DNA from: Silurus meridionalis
Taxonomy: Eukaryota; Chordata; Actinopteri; Siluriformes; Siluridae
Assembly: GCF_014805685.1 (NCBI RefSeq)
Contig: NC_060904.1
Span: 17,259,811 to 17,323,810 of the forward strand
Reading direction: 5' to 3'
Length of the DNA: 64,000 nt
Shown: one piece after another, positions 48,305-58,290 of the stretch
How the letters are laid out: every line of letters begins with the position of its first letter
Numbering within the stretch: position 1 is the first letter of the stretch
The notes under the pieces: generated by a model
The model's input: only the letters and a program-made list of their open reading frames with translations
What the model was told of the DNA's origin: nothing
Databases searched by the model: none
Made by a program: the position numbers and the translations under genes

Positions 48305-48369
<65 letters not shown>
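48305..48369. repeat. (AC)n microsatellite
   Basis: About 65 bp of perfect AC dinucleotides. Confidence 0.95.
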
Positions 48370-48371
<2 letters not shown>

Positions 48372-49339
48372 GTGTCAAGGCCAAAAGTTGACAAAAAGAC
48401 AGAAAAAAAACCCCAACAGAACATAAGTAAGGCAGCTACTTAGTGATGGCACAGAACAGGTGCTGTGTGAAGCCATGTGACATGTGGGCTAATTGGTAAT
48501 GTAGTTATACTGTAATTCTGTCAGTTACAAAAAATATATACATTTATCATATATTGGTATATACTGCACTTGCTCGAGAAGAACATGTTAAAAAAAAATG
48601 TGCTTTTGGATGTGAGGGAAAGATAAACTTGTTCAGCCCAAAGAACTCAACATTACATGAGAGTGGATGCAGTTTTTCCGGGGCATGAAGTTCAATTTCA
48701 GACTTGGGATCAAAATTCTGAATCAAATATGTATCGCTGGATCTTTAAAAGGATTGTGAGCCTGAAACTAAAATGTTTACGTCTGTCACAGCTTGCAGAC
48801 GAATGTTACACAAAAGCTGCACGTGCGACACAACCATGCATAAAGCTATATTTTTCTTTTAGAAATCTGATGAAACTAAAAGCTCTTCGGCGATATAAAA
48901 GATGCAATACTACACTATGGGTACTCAAGATTAACATGAGATTGGAAAAAACTGTGTGTTATGTCCCCATCTTGATCAAAATCTTGATAGCCTTTTGACC
49001 TCATATATCATAGGTGATATAAGCAGTTGCTTAAGGTGCACAATGACCAAAGTGAACTGCACAAGAGGGTTTTTTTGGAAGTCATTTTACCAAACACAAA
49101 GTATAGCAGTGTCTGCACTCTTCTGTATTTATGAGCATTCATCATGGCCAATTACTGTTTTTTATTTAAAGCCATGAATGGCTATTACAACATTGGAATT
49201 AAAACTCACAAACTCCTCAGTTGCTCCACTTCCAATTTTTTTTCCAACTTAAATTTTTTGCCTCTGCAGATTTTCCAATCATTGTTTTTGGTGGATGGGT
49301 GGATGGACAGGTGGATTTTTAGTGCCCTGTTCGATAACA
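48370..49339. other. non-coding stretch with a partial duplicate block
   Basis: No supported gene. At about 48960-49180 there is a partial copy of the block at 44265-44420 and 50510-50660, including AGTATAGCAGTGTCTGCACT and TCATGGCCAATTACTGTTT. Confidence 0.5.
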
Positions 49340-49560
49340 CAAATGAAAATAGGATTAGCATTATACCACTCATGATCTCTCTGTAAAGTAGTGACATTAT
49401 CTGGATTATTCTCAACCCAGTCCACCTAAGTTTTGCTACTGTGCTGGTGCTTGATGTACCTCTCATAAGTGGTTAAGGTTTTGTTGATCTTACTGATGTA
49501 ACTCTGGTACAGCATCTACTTAGTCTTCTGAGAGATGCTCTTTAGCTTATCAGGCATGTG
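49340..49560 (-). pseudogene. unidentified duplicated exon-like fragment, copy 2
   Basis: This is the second copy of the fragment at 43287, with GACCTCTCTGTAAAG-like spacing changed, an indel after STSTVAK and part of the middle missing. It extends further upstream (to about 49560) than copy 1 does in recognisable form. The product is not recognised. Confidence 0.35.
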
Positions 49561-49669
49561 TACAGCTTTTTGACTGTCCAAATGGCTTTCTCACTAGAAC
49601 AACTGAGATTGTTATATATTAAATATATTAAAAAAAAAAAACAATTATGAACATTTACTGTGTATGTTG

Positions 49670-50000
49670 GATGTTTCATTCAAACAATTTCACAAAGCAA
49701 GCTCCATGAGCATTCAGTTTTCCAAAGTTGAACTGGAATAACCCGTGTTCAGCACAGAGCACGGACTTGAATACATTTGACCACCTTTGGTATGAAACCC
49801 AGACCTCCTCACCCAACATCTCAATTCCTTTCTGGCTAAATTGACAAATCAGTACAGCCATACGCCAAATCTAGTGAAACGTTTCCCAGAACAGTAGAGA
49901 TTATAATAACAGTAAAGGGGGGATAAGTCTGGAAAGGGACATTTAAAAGTCACCCATAAGTGTATTGGTCAGATATCCACTAACATTTTGCCTGTGCATT
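49670..50000 (+). mobile_element. Tc1-like remnant, copy C (longest in the cluster)
   Basis: It includes the transposase region ACAAAGCAAGCTCCATGAGC, then CACCTTTGGTATGAAACCCAG, then CCTCCTCACCCAAC. A short insertion with GACAAATCAGTACAGCCATAC follows, then the 3' arm GTAGAGATTATAATAACAG and GGGGGGATAAGTCTGG. It links the shorter copies A, B and D to this transposon family. Confidence 0.75.
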
Positions 50001-50239
50001 TCTGTGTAAGAAGTCAATAAGAGGAATAGGTTTGTTTTGCCCTTTGGGCATGTTTTTTGGCTTGTTGTATGAATGGGATTGTTGGGTCTAATATTTCTTT
50101 CAGTAAATGATCTTCTGAAGAAACTAAAAGGAAAGGGAAATGCCATTTGAATGCTATGTTCAAACATATGCAGGTCTCAGCAGGTTGCAGGTGTTATGTA
50201 CTTAGTTCTTATTCATAAGCACATATGTTATGTGGACTT

Positions 50240-50650
50240 GTATTTATTGTAGCGTGGCAGGTCGATAAGCCCATGAAGACATGCACACGCTTAATTATTT
50301 CCATTTTTTTAGCCAAACTGCTTCAAGGCATTGTTTTTAAACAGGGAAAAATACAGGAATACAGGAAGGGGGAAAAACAGTTTCCATATAATAAAAAGCA
50401 CTGATTTAATATTTTCCTTAACTTCAAAACATAAGTAACCAAGACTATGATATAAAAAGCTTTCATTGTATTTGGCATTACCAGTACTCACTACACTCCA
50501 GGCCAGTAATTCTTGCATCTTGTTCAAAACCTTGATGGTCTTTTGACCTCATACTGCATCACAGGTCAGTTTAACACACAAAGTATAGCAGTGTCTGCAC
50601 TCTTCTGCATTTATGAGCATTCATCATGGCCAATTACTGTTTAATTTCTA
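50240..50650. repeat. segmental duplicate block (pair of 43980-44400)
   Basis: Near-identical partner of the block at 43980. The offset between the two is about 6.2 kb, larger than the 5.17 kb offset of the promoters, so the units differ by internal insertions or deletions. Confidence 0.8.
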
Positions 50651-50756
50651 GCCACATATGGCTATTACATCTGAACATTACTTAGCTGTTACACTTATTA
50701 AAATCTTTTGGTTAAAATGCTTTTTCACAAATACACAGATTTCACAAATGCTCCTG

Positions 50757-50950
50757 TAGCTAAATAGACAAATCAATACAGCCAAATGCCAAATCTAGTA
50801 TACGGTTTTCCTAAAACAGTAGAGATTATGATAACAGTAAAGGGGGGATAAATCTGGTAAGGGACATTTTAAAATCACCCATACACGTGATGGTCAGATA
50901 TCCACAAACATTTGACATTTAAAGCACATTTGACAGTAGACACTGAGTCT
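50757..50950 (+). mobile_element. Tc1-like 3' end remnant, copy D
   Basis: AGTAGAGATTATGATAACAG, GGGGGGATAAATCTGGTAAGG and GATGGTCAGATATCCACAAAC are the same 3' arm as in copies A-C. Confidence 0.7.
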
Positions 50951-51559
50951 AGCACTGTTTATCACCAGACTAAACTACTGCCTGTGTATTATTTCTGAAA
51001 TGACAATAAGAGGAATAGGTTTGGTTTGCCCTTTGGGCATGTTTTTTGGTTTGTGATATGAATGGGCTTGTTGGGTCTAATATTTCTTTCAGTAAATGAT
51101 CTTCTGAAGAAACTAAAAGGAAGTGAAACGGCATTTGAATGCTATGTTAAAACATATGCAGGTCTCAGCAGGTTTATCCACCTACCACACCAACCTTGGC
51201 ACATAGTATAGGTTTTATAGGCAGTTGCTTGGGGTGCACAATGACCAATATGCAACAGATGAGAGGGTTTTTTGGGAAGAAATTAATCAGTCATAGAGTT
51301 TACACCAATAATTAGTTAACCTGCCATCTGAAAAAGACTAAATTATAATCCCATTTCATTGTGTACAGTGTTGCCCATTGCATTGTGTTATTTGTAAGCT
51401 CCTGTTTGTTATAATGTTGTGTTATAGCAGCTGTAAACTTTTTATTATTGTTTGTCTTACAAAAGCCTAAAACCTGTAATTTGTTAAAACTTGTCATATC
51501 AAACAATTGTGAAAAAAACAGTTACCCAGGACTACTCCCTCACTGATGTTTAGGGCTTT

Positions 51560-51794
51560 TCTATTTTTTTCAAAGTGTTTCATAAGATACCATTTTTGCA
51601 TTATAGCCTGTAGGAATTATTCGGAATCCTGATGTAGCTTATCTAAGTTTTAGTTCATGTTGACTCCCTCCCTCTAGCCAAAGGCAATAAATACAAACCA
51701 ACTGGTTAGAGTTTAGTCACTCCCTCAGACTTCCAATATAAAGCACAGAGGCAGTGGAACTGCAGCACCGTTAGGAAGTGAACACATAAAGCAG
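51560..51794 (+). promoter_or_regulatory. TATA promoter and non-coding first exon of the 52202 gene, copy 2
   Basis: TATAAA at 51737-51742 is followed by an exon ending ATAAAGCAG at 51794 with donor GTAAGA. An acceptor at about 52170 (CTTACTTACAG) leads to the coding exon. The whole segment is a close duplicate of 46400-46628. A start about 30 bp after the TATA box would give a short 5' UTR exon. Confidence 0.7.
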
Positions 51795-52201
51795 GTAAGA
51801 TACCCAGCTTGGGACTATTTTCCTTTTTACTAAAATGTTCATTAATATAGTTAGTATGCCTCATGTTAAGTCATTTTGCAGTATGAAAGGGTTTAGAGGT
51901 TCCACTATGTGGTTGTAAAATTTTTTTTGAGCCAAACCAGTTTAGCCTGACAATGGACAAATAAACACATTTACAGATTTTGATTTACAATGTGTACAAA
52001 TGTATTCTATGTGAATAGCAAATTTAATTTACTAATTTTAAAAAAGAGAGATGTTTTGGCTTCAGTAATGTTTACGCTTCGATTTTACACCTGAAAACCA
52101 AAACATAATGACAAAAGCATTCATTGTGCAGTTCTTGTTTGGTCTTTTTTCATTGTTCACTTACTTACAGGTAACCAGCGAGCTTGAGAAAAATTGCATC
52201 C

Positions 52202-52891
52202 ATGGCATCCATCGCATCCATAAGAGATCAAATCTTAAGTGTACTGAATGACGAGCTTTCAGTGAAAGACAATGGCAAAGAGCTGCTACAGCAGAAAATT
52301 GTATCAGTGGTACCCAATGCATCCATGAGTGATAAAATCATTTGTTCACTAAAAGATGAATTCCCATTGCTGTATACAGTGAACAAGTACCTTATGATAG
52401 ACATTGACAAAGTGCAGATGCAACAGATTCTTTCTACTCCGGAGGGCATGCCTGAGAAGATTAAAGAGTCGATTGACCAGATCCATTTTACTGATCCAAA
52501 GTATAATGATTTTGTGCAGAACATTATCTCTCAGTACGAAGCCTTCAACAACATGATGATGGAAATCAAGATGGAGCCACAAAAGGCTATGCAACACAAG
52601 GAGAAATTCAAGAACAACTATAGGAAACAAAACAGCAGCCAGCAGTTGACAACCTTTATTGAAGACATCAAGAGAGAGCCCTCTGAACTGCTGAAAGATT
52701 ATATGAAAACAAATACAAGTGTCCAAATGGAGGATATGTTTAAATATCTGGAACTTCTTATCTACAGGGGCATTGTAGTAGAGATGGCCATCATTGCAGT
52801 CCTTAATGAACTGGAGTTCATGAAGGAGTGGGGCGAAAGATTTATCGAAATTCAAACCAAGTTTCAGTATACTCTGAACATGTGTGAATGA
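52202..52891 (+). CDS. rapunzel-family-like protein, short plus-strand form (229 aa)
   Basis: A single coding exon of 229 aa. The ATG at 52202 is chosen because the frame upstream has only a TTG, an acceptor lies about 30 bp before, and the pseudogene at 47067 has its ATG at the same place. The protein is mostly helical. It retains the family's second half in diverged form: a region of MMMEIKMEPQKAMQHKEKF, a block KDYMKTN...MEDMFKYLELL, the hydrophobic RGIVVEMAIIAVL where other members have FGIIALIGYTA, and a final charged helix WGERFIEIQTKF. Residues 5-18 and 40-53 are an internal repeat (ASIRDQIL and ASMSDKII start the two copies). No signal peptide. Function unknown. The rapunzel assignment is by architecture and local context and is weaker than for the other loci. 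Confidence 0.72.
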   Translation: MASIASIRDQILSVLNDELSVKDNGKELLQQKIVSVVPNASMSDKIICSLKDEFPLLYTVNKYLMIDIDKVQMQQILSTPEGMPEKIKESIDQIHFTDPKYNDFVQNIISQYEAFNNMMMEIKMEPQKAMQHKEKFKNNYRKQNSSQQLTTFIEDIKREPSELLKDYMKTNTSVQMEDMFKYLELLIYRGIVVEMAIIAVLNELEFMKEWGERFIEIQTKFQYTLNMCE

Positions 52892-53229
52892 AAATGTACA
52901 GTGATGCCAAATTTACTGACAGTTTGTTAAACCATGGCTGTCTTATTTTCCACTGATTTATAATAATGATATTTCTGATTTTCTGATTTCTGATGATTTT
53001 GATATAATAATAAAATTCTGAGCTTTCAGTAATATAATGGGCAACAAGGACACAACTCTTTTTTTTTTCTCTTTTGTTTCTATGCTGTTATGGTGGACGT
53101 ATTATATAACATTTGTGAATTTTATGGAGAATTTTATTTACGTTGTATGAACAATTAATCTGTTTTATTAGCAATAAATTTGATTAAAAATATTATTCCA
53201 GATCAAATCATCTACTGTTACTTGTGATT

Positions 53230-53350
53230 AATGACTTGTGATGTTTCAACCTGAAATTTATTAGGATTATATCTGGAATTTACATGGAATTGTATTTTGT
53301 TTTGCCATCTTGTAATCCTGTTTGCCTGAGTATTGTTATATGCAAAGATA
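53230..53350. repeat. cluster-specific repeat: tail block, copy 3 (diverged)
   Basis: GATGTTTCAACCTG, TGTTTGCCTGAG and ATTGTTATATGCAAAGATAT correspond to copies 1 and 2, here about 350 bp downstream of the intact gene. Confidence 0.55.
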
Positions 53351-53925
53351 TGGGCGCTCTCTCATCTGATGCAAATACACATGATAGCTGATGCAGATAC
53401 AAGTGCTGTGTAAGATCTTCAGGTTCTGACACACCCCAAGCCAAATTATATTATTTCATATAAAATATTTTAACACCGTTTCAGTCTTAGACATTTATTG
53501 ATAGGGGCTGGGGTGTATTATTTTAGGTAACAGGCTACAATTTCCTGAATACACACATGGAATAAAATTATGTCCTAAAACAAAACAGACTGCAATTGAT
53601 TAAAAAATAAATAAATGTATCACCTATTTGTATATGCACACAATGCTTTGACGATTCTGATTGGACTATGTGAATCCTTAGTTGGGGACACCCCTACTGA
53701 CTTAATAAAGTTACATTTCTTAAGCTTACAGTCATCTAATTTGTCTAATTAGGTTAAAAAATGTAAATATAAAACCATCAGCCACAGACTTTGCTAAAAC
53801 CTTCTTTTTCTGAATAGCTATTCAGGCAGCAACTGAAATCGCCGAGTCAAATTTCTTGTGTGTGTTTAAACATGGTAGTAAAGCTATTTCTGATTCTGAT
53901 TGTATTGTTCTAAAAATACATAAAT

Positions 53926-53940
53926 GGCGCCCTCTGGTGG
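53926..53940 (-). promoter_or_regulatory. CTCF-like motif
   Basis: GGCGCCCTCTGGTGG on the plus strand is CCACCAGAGGGCGCC on minus, an excellent match to the CTCF core consensus. It lies in non-coding DNA between the plus-strand gene at 52202 and the minus-strand locus at 55849. Occupancy is not known, and fish repeats sometimes carry this motif. Confidence 0.45.
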
Positions 53941-54099
53941 GGGAAGACTGTAAACGCATATAGGTTTAGATGAAATCCGTAATGAACGCATAAAAAAACA
54001 AACTGTCAAATACTGCCACACAATATAATCATTTGACCCATATTACAAAAACACCCTACTTCCACCTTAGAAATACTGCTAAGCTAAGAAACATGTTAT

Positions 54100-55250
54100 C
54101 TATATCTGATACAGAAATACAATGCTAGTTCATGCATAGCCCCAGACTGGACTTTTTGTAATGCATTACTAGGTGGTTGTGCTGCATCATTAATGAACAA
54201 TTTACAGTTAGTTCAGAAAAAGTTCTCACAAAGTCAAGAAAAACTACAAGCTATTAATACTTACTCACAAGGCCCTAAATTGATTAGCTCCCATGAATCT
54301 CTCCAGTCTTCTAACATGCTACAGTCCATCATGCTCATTGAGATCTCTAATACCGTAGTTCCTAGATTAACAAAGTCCACTAAAGATGGTAGAGCAATCT
54401 CACATCTAGCTCCTAAACTTTGGAACAGCCTTCCTGACAGTGTTCAATGCTCAGACACACTCACCCAGATTAAAGATGTAGCTTTTTAGCTAGGCCTACA
54501 CATAACAGGTCATAACCTTGTGCTCCAGTACATCTGATCAAATGCACATTATAGTTGCTGTTTATATTATGAACAGCAACTACACTAATTCCTCTCCACT
54601 GCTTCTCTTTCTCTACCCATCTCGAGGCATCCAGAGATTGGACCAGCTCCTCGTGAAGTAAGAAGATGCCGACCCTGCGAGGATCCCGAGCCATCTAGAG
54701 ATGTAACAGTGCCAGTTGATTATCACTTCATGAAGATTTTAGACATTGAACTTTGATAATAAACAATCTCTCTCAACCTCTCTCAAACAACATCAGTACT
54801 CTAAAAATAACCTTATACATGCTGTTTCTCCATCATTGAACTTTTAAAGGCTCTGGCATAGATGAGTTAGTGTTGAATCTAAAATGTATTCAGATGTTCA
54901 GGAGCTCAGGAGCAACTGGTTTCACAGCTTTATCTGACTGTCGAAGACTGTAGAAAGAACATTACTCATAATTACAAACTCCAGAGCTCATGATGTTTCT
55001 CTCTCCAGTGTTTGTATTGTTTTTATCATTTATATTCACACTTTTGATGTCACCCAAATTAGAATGGATCCCCTTTTTCGCCTGGTTCTTCTCAAGTATT
55101 CTTCATCATTCCATCTAAGGCAGTTTTTCTTTGTAACACTCGCTTGGTCATCGAAAATAAATACACATAGTTCAACTTACATTACCATTTTTGTTCGATA
55201 ATTTTAACATTCTGTAAAGCTTCTTTGAGGCAATGTCCATTGTGAAAAGA
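54100..55250 (+). mobile_element. LINE 3' end (CR1/L2/Rex1 type) with a reverse-transcriptase C-terminus
   Basis: A frame at about 54193-54489 encodes the far C-terminus of a non-LTR retrotransposon polyprotein: LVQKKFSQ, then VVPRLTKSTKDGRAISHLAP and KLWNSLPDSVQCSDTLTQIK. A long 3' UTR follows, with ATTCCTCTCCACTGCTTCTC, CATCTCGAGGCATCC and, from about 54980, the tail blocks shared with 40995 and 58680. The 5' part is absent and the frame is short, so it is inactive. It separates the 52202 gene from the minus-strand gene at 55849. Confidence 0.75.
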
Positions 55251-55669
55251 GCTGGAGAAGAAAACTTGAATCGAATGTAATTTGAACGCATGACTTTTCA
55301 ATCAGATGTCCAACACCAATATTATTTTGATTAATTATTTTTATTAATTTACAAAACAAATTACATCATGCAGCCACTAGAGGGACTCATAGACAATATT
55401 TTCTGATCTCACACTTCAGTTCTTTGCTTACAAAACACTTACATTAGAGACTTATTAGCTAAATGATGAGAGCCTTCTCACATATAAGACCTAGTGTCTT
55501 CTACTTATTATTATATTTTTTTCGATGTAAAAAAGTTACTTCAGTTGTGAAATTTTATCAAAGTAAATACATGAGCTGGGTTAATCTTATTTTCTTATTT
55601 TTCAGACTTTGAAGAGAAAAATGCATTGCCCTTTAATTTTGCTGAATTACACGAAAGCATATAAATGAG

Positions 55670-55848
55670 ACAGTATGGGTTAACCAACAACAGTTAAACA
55701 GTGATTTGGAGTTTACAGAGAAAAACGGCAAGATTTTAATAGTTTTATTGCATGGACACCAAATAGAATAATTAGCTTCTGTACCACACAGCAATCGATA
55801 GTTCAGGAGTTTCATAGATCAGTATACACCTGAATTGCCAAAAGATCT
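55670..55848 (-). pseudogene. relic of the C-terminal half of a long rapunzel-like protein
   Basis: Directly after the stop of the gene at 55849, the minus strand still encodes words of the 412-aa paralogue's second half, in shifted frames. RVYTD occurs in one frame. Then NYSIWCPCNKTIKILPFF and VNSKSL occur in another, against NYFDFGPCDKNIKILVSF and ANPKSL in the intact protein. The segments between are deleted and stops intervene. Confidence 0.7.
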
Positions 55849-56559
55849 TCATTCACTTTCACCCACTGCTGCCTTCATGTGCTTCTCCACGTCCTCCATG
55901 CGGGTTTGCCATTTCTTCACCATATCCTCTCCAGCATCACCTTTCTTTATTGCCGTGTAGCCAATCAGTGCTATGATCCCAAACACAAAAAGCTTCTTCA
56001 GGTAAGCACAGAATTCCACCACCGCCCTCCTGCTCGGGTGCTCAGTTTGCACAATCTCATCCAGCATTGCTCTTCCAGACATGTTATTTCCAGTGACCTG
56101 GTCATATAATCCATTAAGGTTCTGTTCATCATCAGCGTTCTCAAACATCATGACGAATTCTTTTATCTTCAACTTTTTGTTGGATTCAGATGTAAAAATT
56201 TTCATAAACATTTTGTATTGAAACTTTATTTGTGCTTCGTACTTAAACATCTGCATGTTCAGTGATGATCTCATCGTTATGCGTTCCACCTCGTGCATGT
56301 TTTCTTTGATCTCATTTAACTTCCGGTTGACATTTTGAAACTGCTTGGTAAAATAAGTATCCTCATAGCTGTTTGGGTTTCCAAGAAGCTTTGCTGTGAA
56401 AACATAAAAATACTTTACCAAGGGAAAGACCTGGCCTACAGTCGTTAGCAGGAAATCACTGCTTTCTCCAAGGATCTCTGCTGCCTTTTCAATCTCCTCC
56501 TGGTTCTCCAGAATCCATTTTTCCACAGCAATCAAATAGGATTCTTCAAAAGAAGTCAT
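55849..56559 (-). CDS. rapunzel-family-like protein, truncated paralogue (236 aa)
   Basis: An open frame of 236 aa, starting MTSFEESYLIAVEKWILENQ, is a close paralogue of residues 1-240 of the gene at 37717. The two share EESY, FKYEAQIKFQYKMF, MFENADDEQNLNGLYDQV, SGRAMLDEIVQTE and LFVFGIIALIGYTAIKKGD. It stops where the paralogue continues, and the lost C-terminal part is recognisable as a relic next to it. The remaining protein resembles the length of the shorter rapunzel members (about 220-230 aa), so it may still be functional. An acceptor at 56601 (minus, CTATTTTACAG) and a homologous upstream exon at 57438 suggest the same 5' UTR intron. That intron now contains a SINE. Confidence 0.75.
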   Translation of the reverse strand: MTSFEESYLIAVEKWILENQEEIEKAAEILGESSDFLLTTVGQVFPLVKYFYVFTAKLLGNPNSYEDTYFTKQFQNVNRKLNEIKENMHEVERITMRSSLNMQMFKYEAQIKFQYKMFMKIFTSESNKKLKIKEFVMMFENADDEQNLNGLYDQVTGNNMSGRAMLDEIVQTEHPSRRAVVEFCAYLKKLFVFGIIALIGYTAIKKGDAGEDMVKKWQTRMEDVEKHMKAAVGESE

Positions 56560-56684
56560 GTCTTATAGCTTTAGGTAGACAATTGCGCTACTGGACTAAT
56601 CTGTAAAATAGAAAGATAACATATTTACAAACCCTCTCTTAGACAAGTGATATTAGGATCAATGCAAGAATTAACGCTCAATAT

Positions 56685-56868
56685 TGCGACACGGGTTCGA
56701 TCCCCGGTCAGGGAACCAACCCCACCCACTTTCAGTGCCGGTCCCAAGCCCGGATAAATTGGGGAGGGTTGCGTTAGGAAGGGCATCCAGCGTAAAACAT
56801 GTGCCAAATCAAACGTGCGGAGGATCCGCTGTGGTGACCCCTAACGGGAGAAGCCGAAAGAAAGTTTA
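56685..56868 (+). mobile_element. tRNA-like SINE sharing its tail with the RTE LINE
   Basis: The head carries GGTTCGATCCCCGG, a good RNA polymerase III B box. The body has CCGGTCCCAAGCCCGGATAA and AGGAAGGGCATCCAGCGTAA. The 3' end GATCCGCTGTGGTGACCCC...GGGAGAAGCCGAAAGAA is the same as the tail of the LINE at 41335-42793. The head is incomplete, with no clear A box. The element sits in the presumed 5' UTR intron of the gene at 55849 and is absent from the paralogous intron at 38985-39792. Confidence 0.75.
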
Positions 56869-57361
56869 TTGTACATCATAGGCTATGCTTGTATAGATTC
56901 TAACTATTAATCATATGTTTCATATAGACGTGTTTTTTTTTTCTTACTGTGCATTACTGTAAAATCATTTGAAAAGTTTTTATGATTGCCACAGCTCACA
57001 AATATGTGTGTATAGATCCTTATTTTAAAATTATTTAAATATAACTTAAGATGGACAATTCAGATCGGGAAAAAAAATCAATAATGGGTAAGCATGCTAT
57101 GGTCACTAAAAATCAAATGGAATAAAACATGCGTATAATTTTATTGTTATTGCAAATGAAATGCACCCACAATACAAAAACCAATGACTTACTCTGTAAC
57201 AGCAACAATGACAATAATAATAATAATAATTTAATAAATGGTTTGGTGATTAGGTTCAGTTAGATTAGACAAAATCAGATTTGTAGACTAGACTTTCACT
57301 TGTGTTTTAAAAAAAGCTGGAGCCACAATTGGAAAAAGCAAAGCAACGTAAAACAAAGCTA

Positions 57362-57367
57362 AAAGGA

Positions 57368-57399
<32 letters not shown>

Positions 57400-57437
57400 A
57401 AGAATAGAAAAGAAAAGAAAAGAAAAGAAAAGAAAAG
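57362..57437. repeat. A run and (AAAAG)n repeat
   Basis: About 20 A residues followed by AAAAG-type units with one AATAG change. It directly adjoins the presumed splice donor of the non-coding exon at 57438. Confidence 0.9.
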
Positions 57438-57600
57438 AGCTCACAGTTAGTTGGTAAAATGTGCAGATGTGCCCTCTGTGTTGCTCCAGTTAATCTCAGC
57501 TGTGTCTAAAATCTGCAGCCTCTATGGCATGATTGTATTTCTAAGACAACCCTTTTGGATGGATGCCATCAACTGTGAGCTTTTTGTGAAATGCTTTGGC
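57438..57600 (-). promoter_or_regulatory. putative non-coding first exon of the 55849 gene
   Basis: Homologue of 39793-39965, ending on the minus strand in CCAACTAACT and the donor GTGAGC. Similarity continues further upstream, with pairs at 40220-40290 and 57680-57800 and at 40630-40785 and 57945-58080. The promoter region therefore seems to have been copied with the gene. Confidence 0.5.
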
Positions 57601-58289
57601 TGCGTTTCTCCCCAGAAAAGTAAAAAAATGTCCCAATGGTCACAGAGATCATTTTATAATTTCATAATAGTTGTAAAAAAGTCGAGTAAATAAATATTAA
57701 TGAACTAAAAAAATTCATTTACTGCACAAAGGTATTGCTGTCATGTCTACATACAGTAGAAATCACATCTTGTTTTTGCTTTGATTGACAATATTACTAA
57801 AATCTGAATGTGCATTGTGCATGTCACATGCAAGTACTGTTAATCCCTGTTCCTGGTACCAGTGGCTCTTTGAGCAACTCTCTCTGCACTAAAATAACCT
57901 AATGTTGTTTTTAACACTTGTGTATATTCCTCATAAATACAGACAAGCATGAACTGGTATCACATGAGTAATGTACGATTTCACAATTGTTCCTTATTCA
58001 GTGTGGGAATTAGCTTCAGGCATTTTCTACATTTATTCTGATTCCAGTTTTGTGATAACACCTTCCTGAGAATCTGTGAGAAAATTATATAATCCTGAGA
58101 AAGTTTATGTAGCGTTATACAACTCTATGTATTTAACTTTAACTATTTAACTATATGAATATGTCAATATTGTAAAATTTTCCAGAAGGTCAATCCAACA
58201 TACAACAGAGGAATTAAAATTTTGTGATCCGATATAAAATTTATAAAAAGTACATTCATTAACATTTGCTTGTACATATACCAATCTAC

Positions 58290-58290
<1 letters not shown>

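Noticed and set aside
48657..48998. A 113-aa plus-strand frame starting MRVDAVFPGHEV
   Set aside because: It has no recognisable motif and is not retained in the duplicated counterpart. It looks like a chance frame.
52184..52201. An earlier start for the 229-aa protein
   Set aside because: The codon there is TTG. The ATG at 52202 matches the ATG of the duplicated pseudogene.
56687..56710. A tRNA gene
   Set aside because: Only the B-box arm is present. There is no foldable cloverleaf, and the segment continues into a SINE body.
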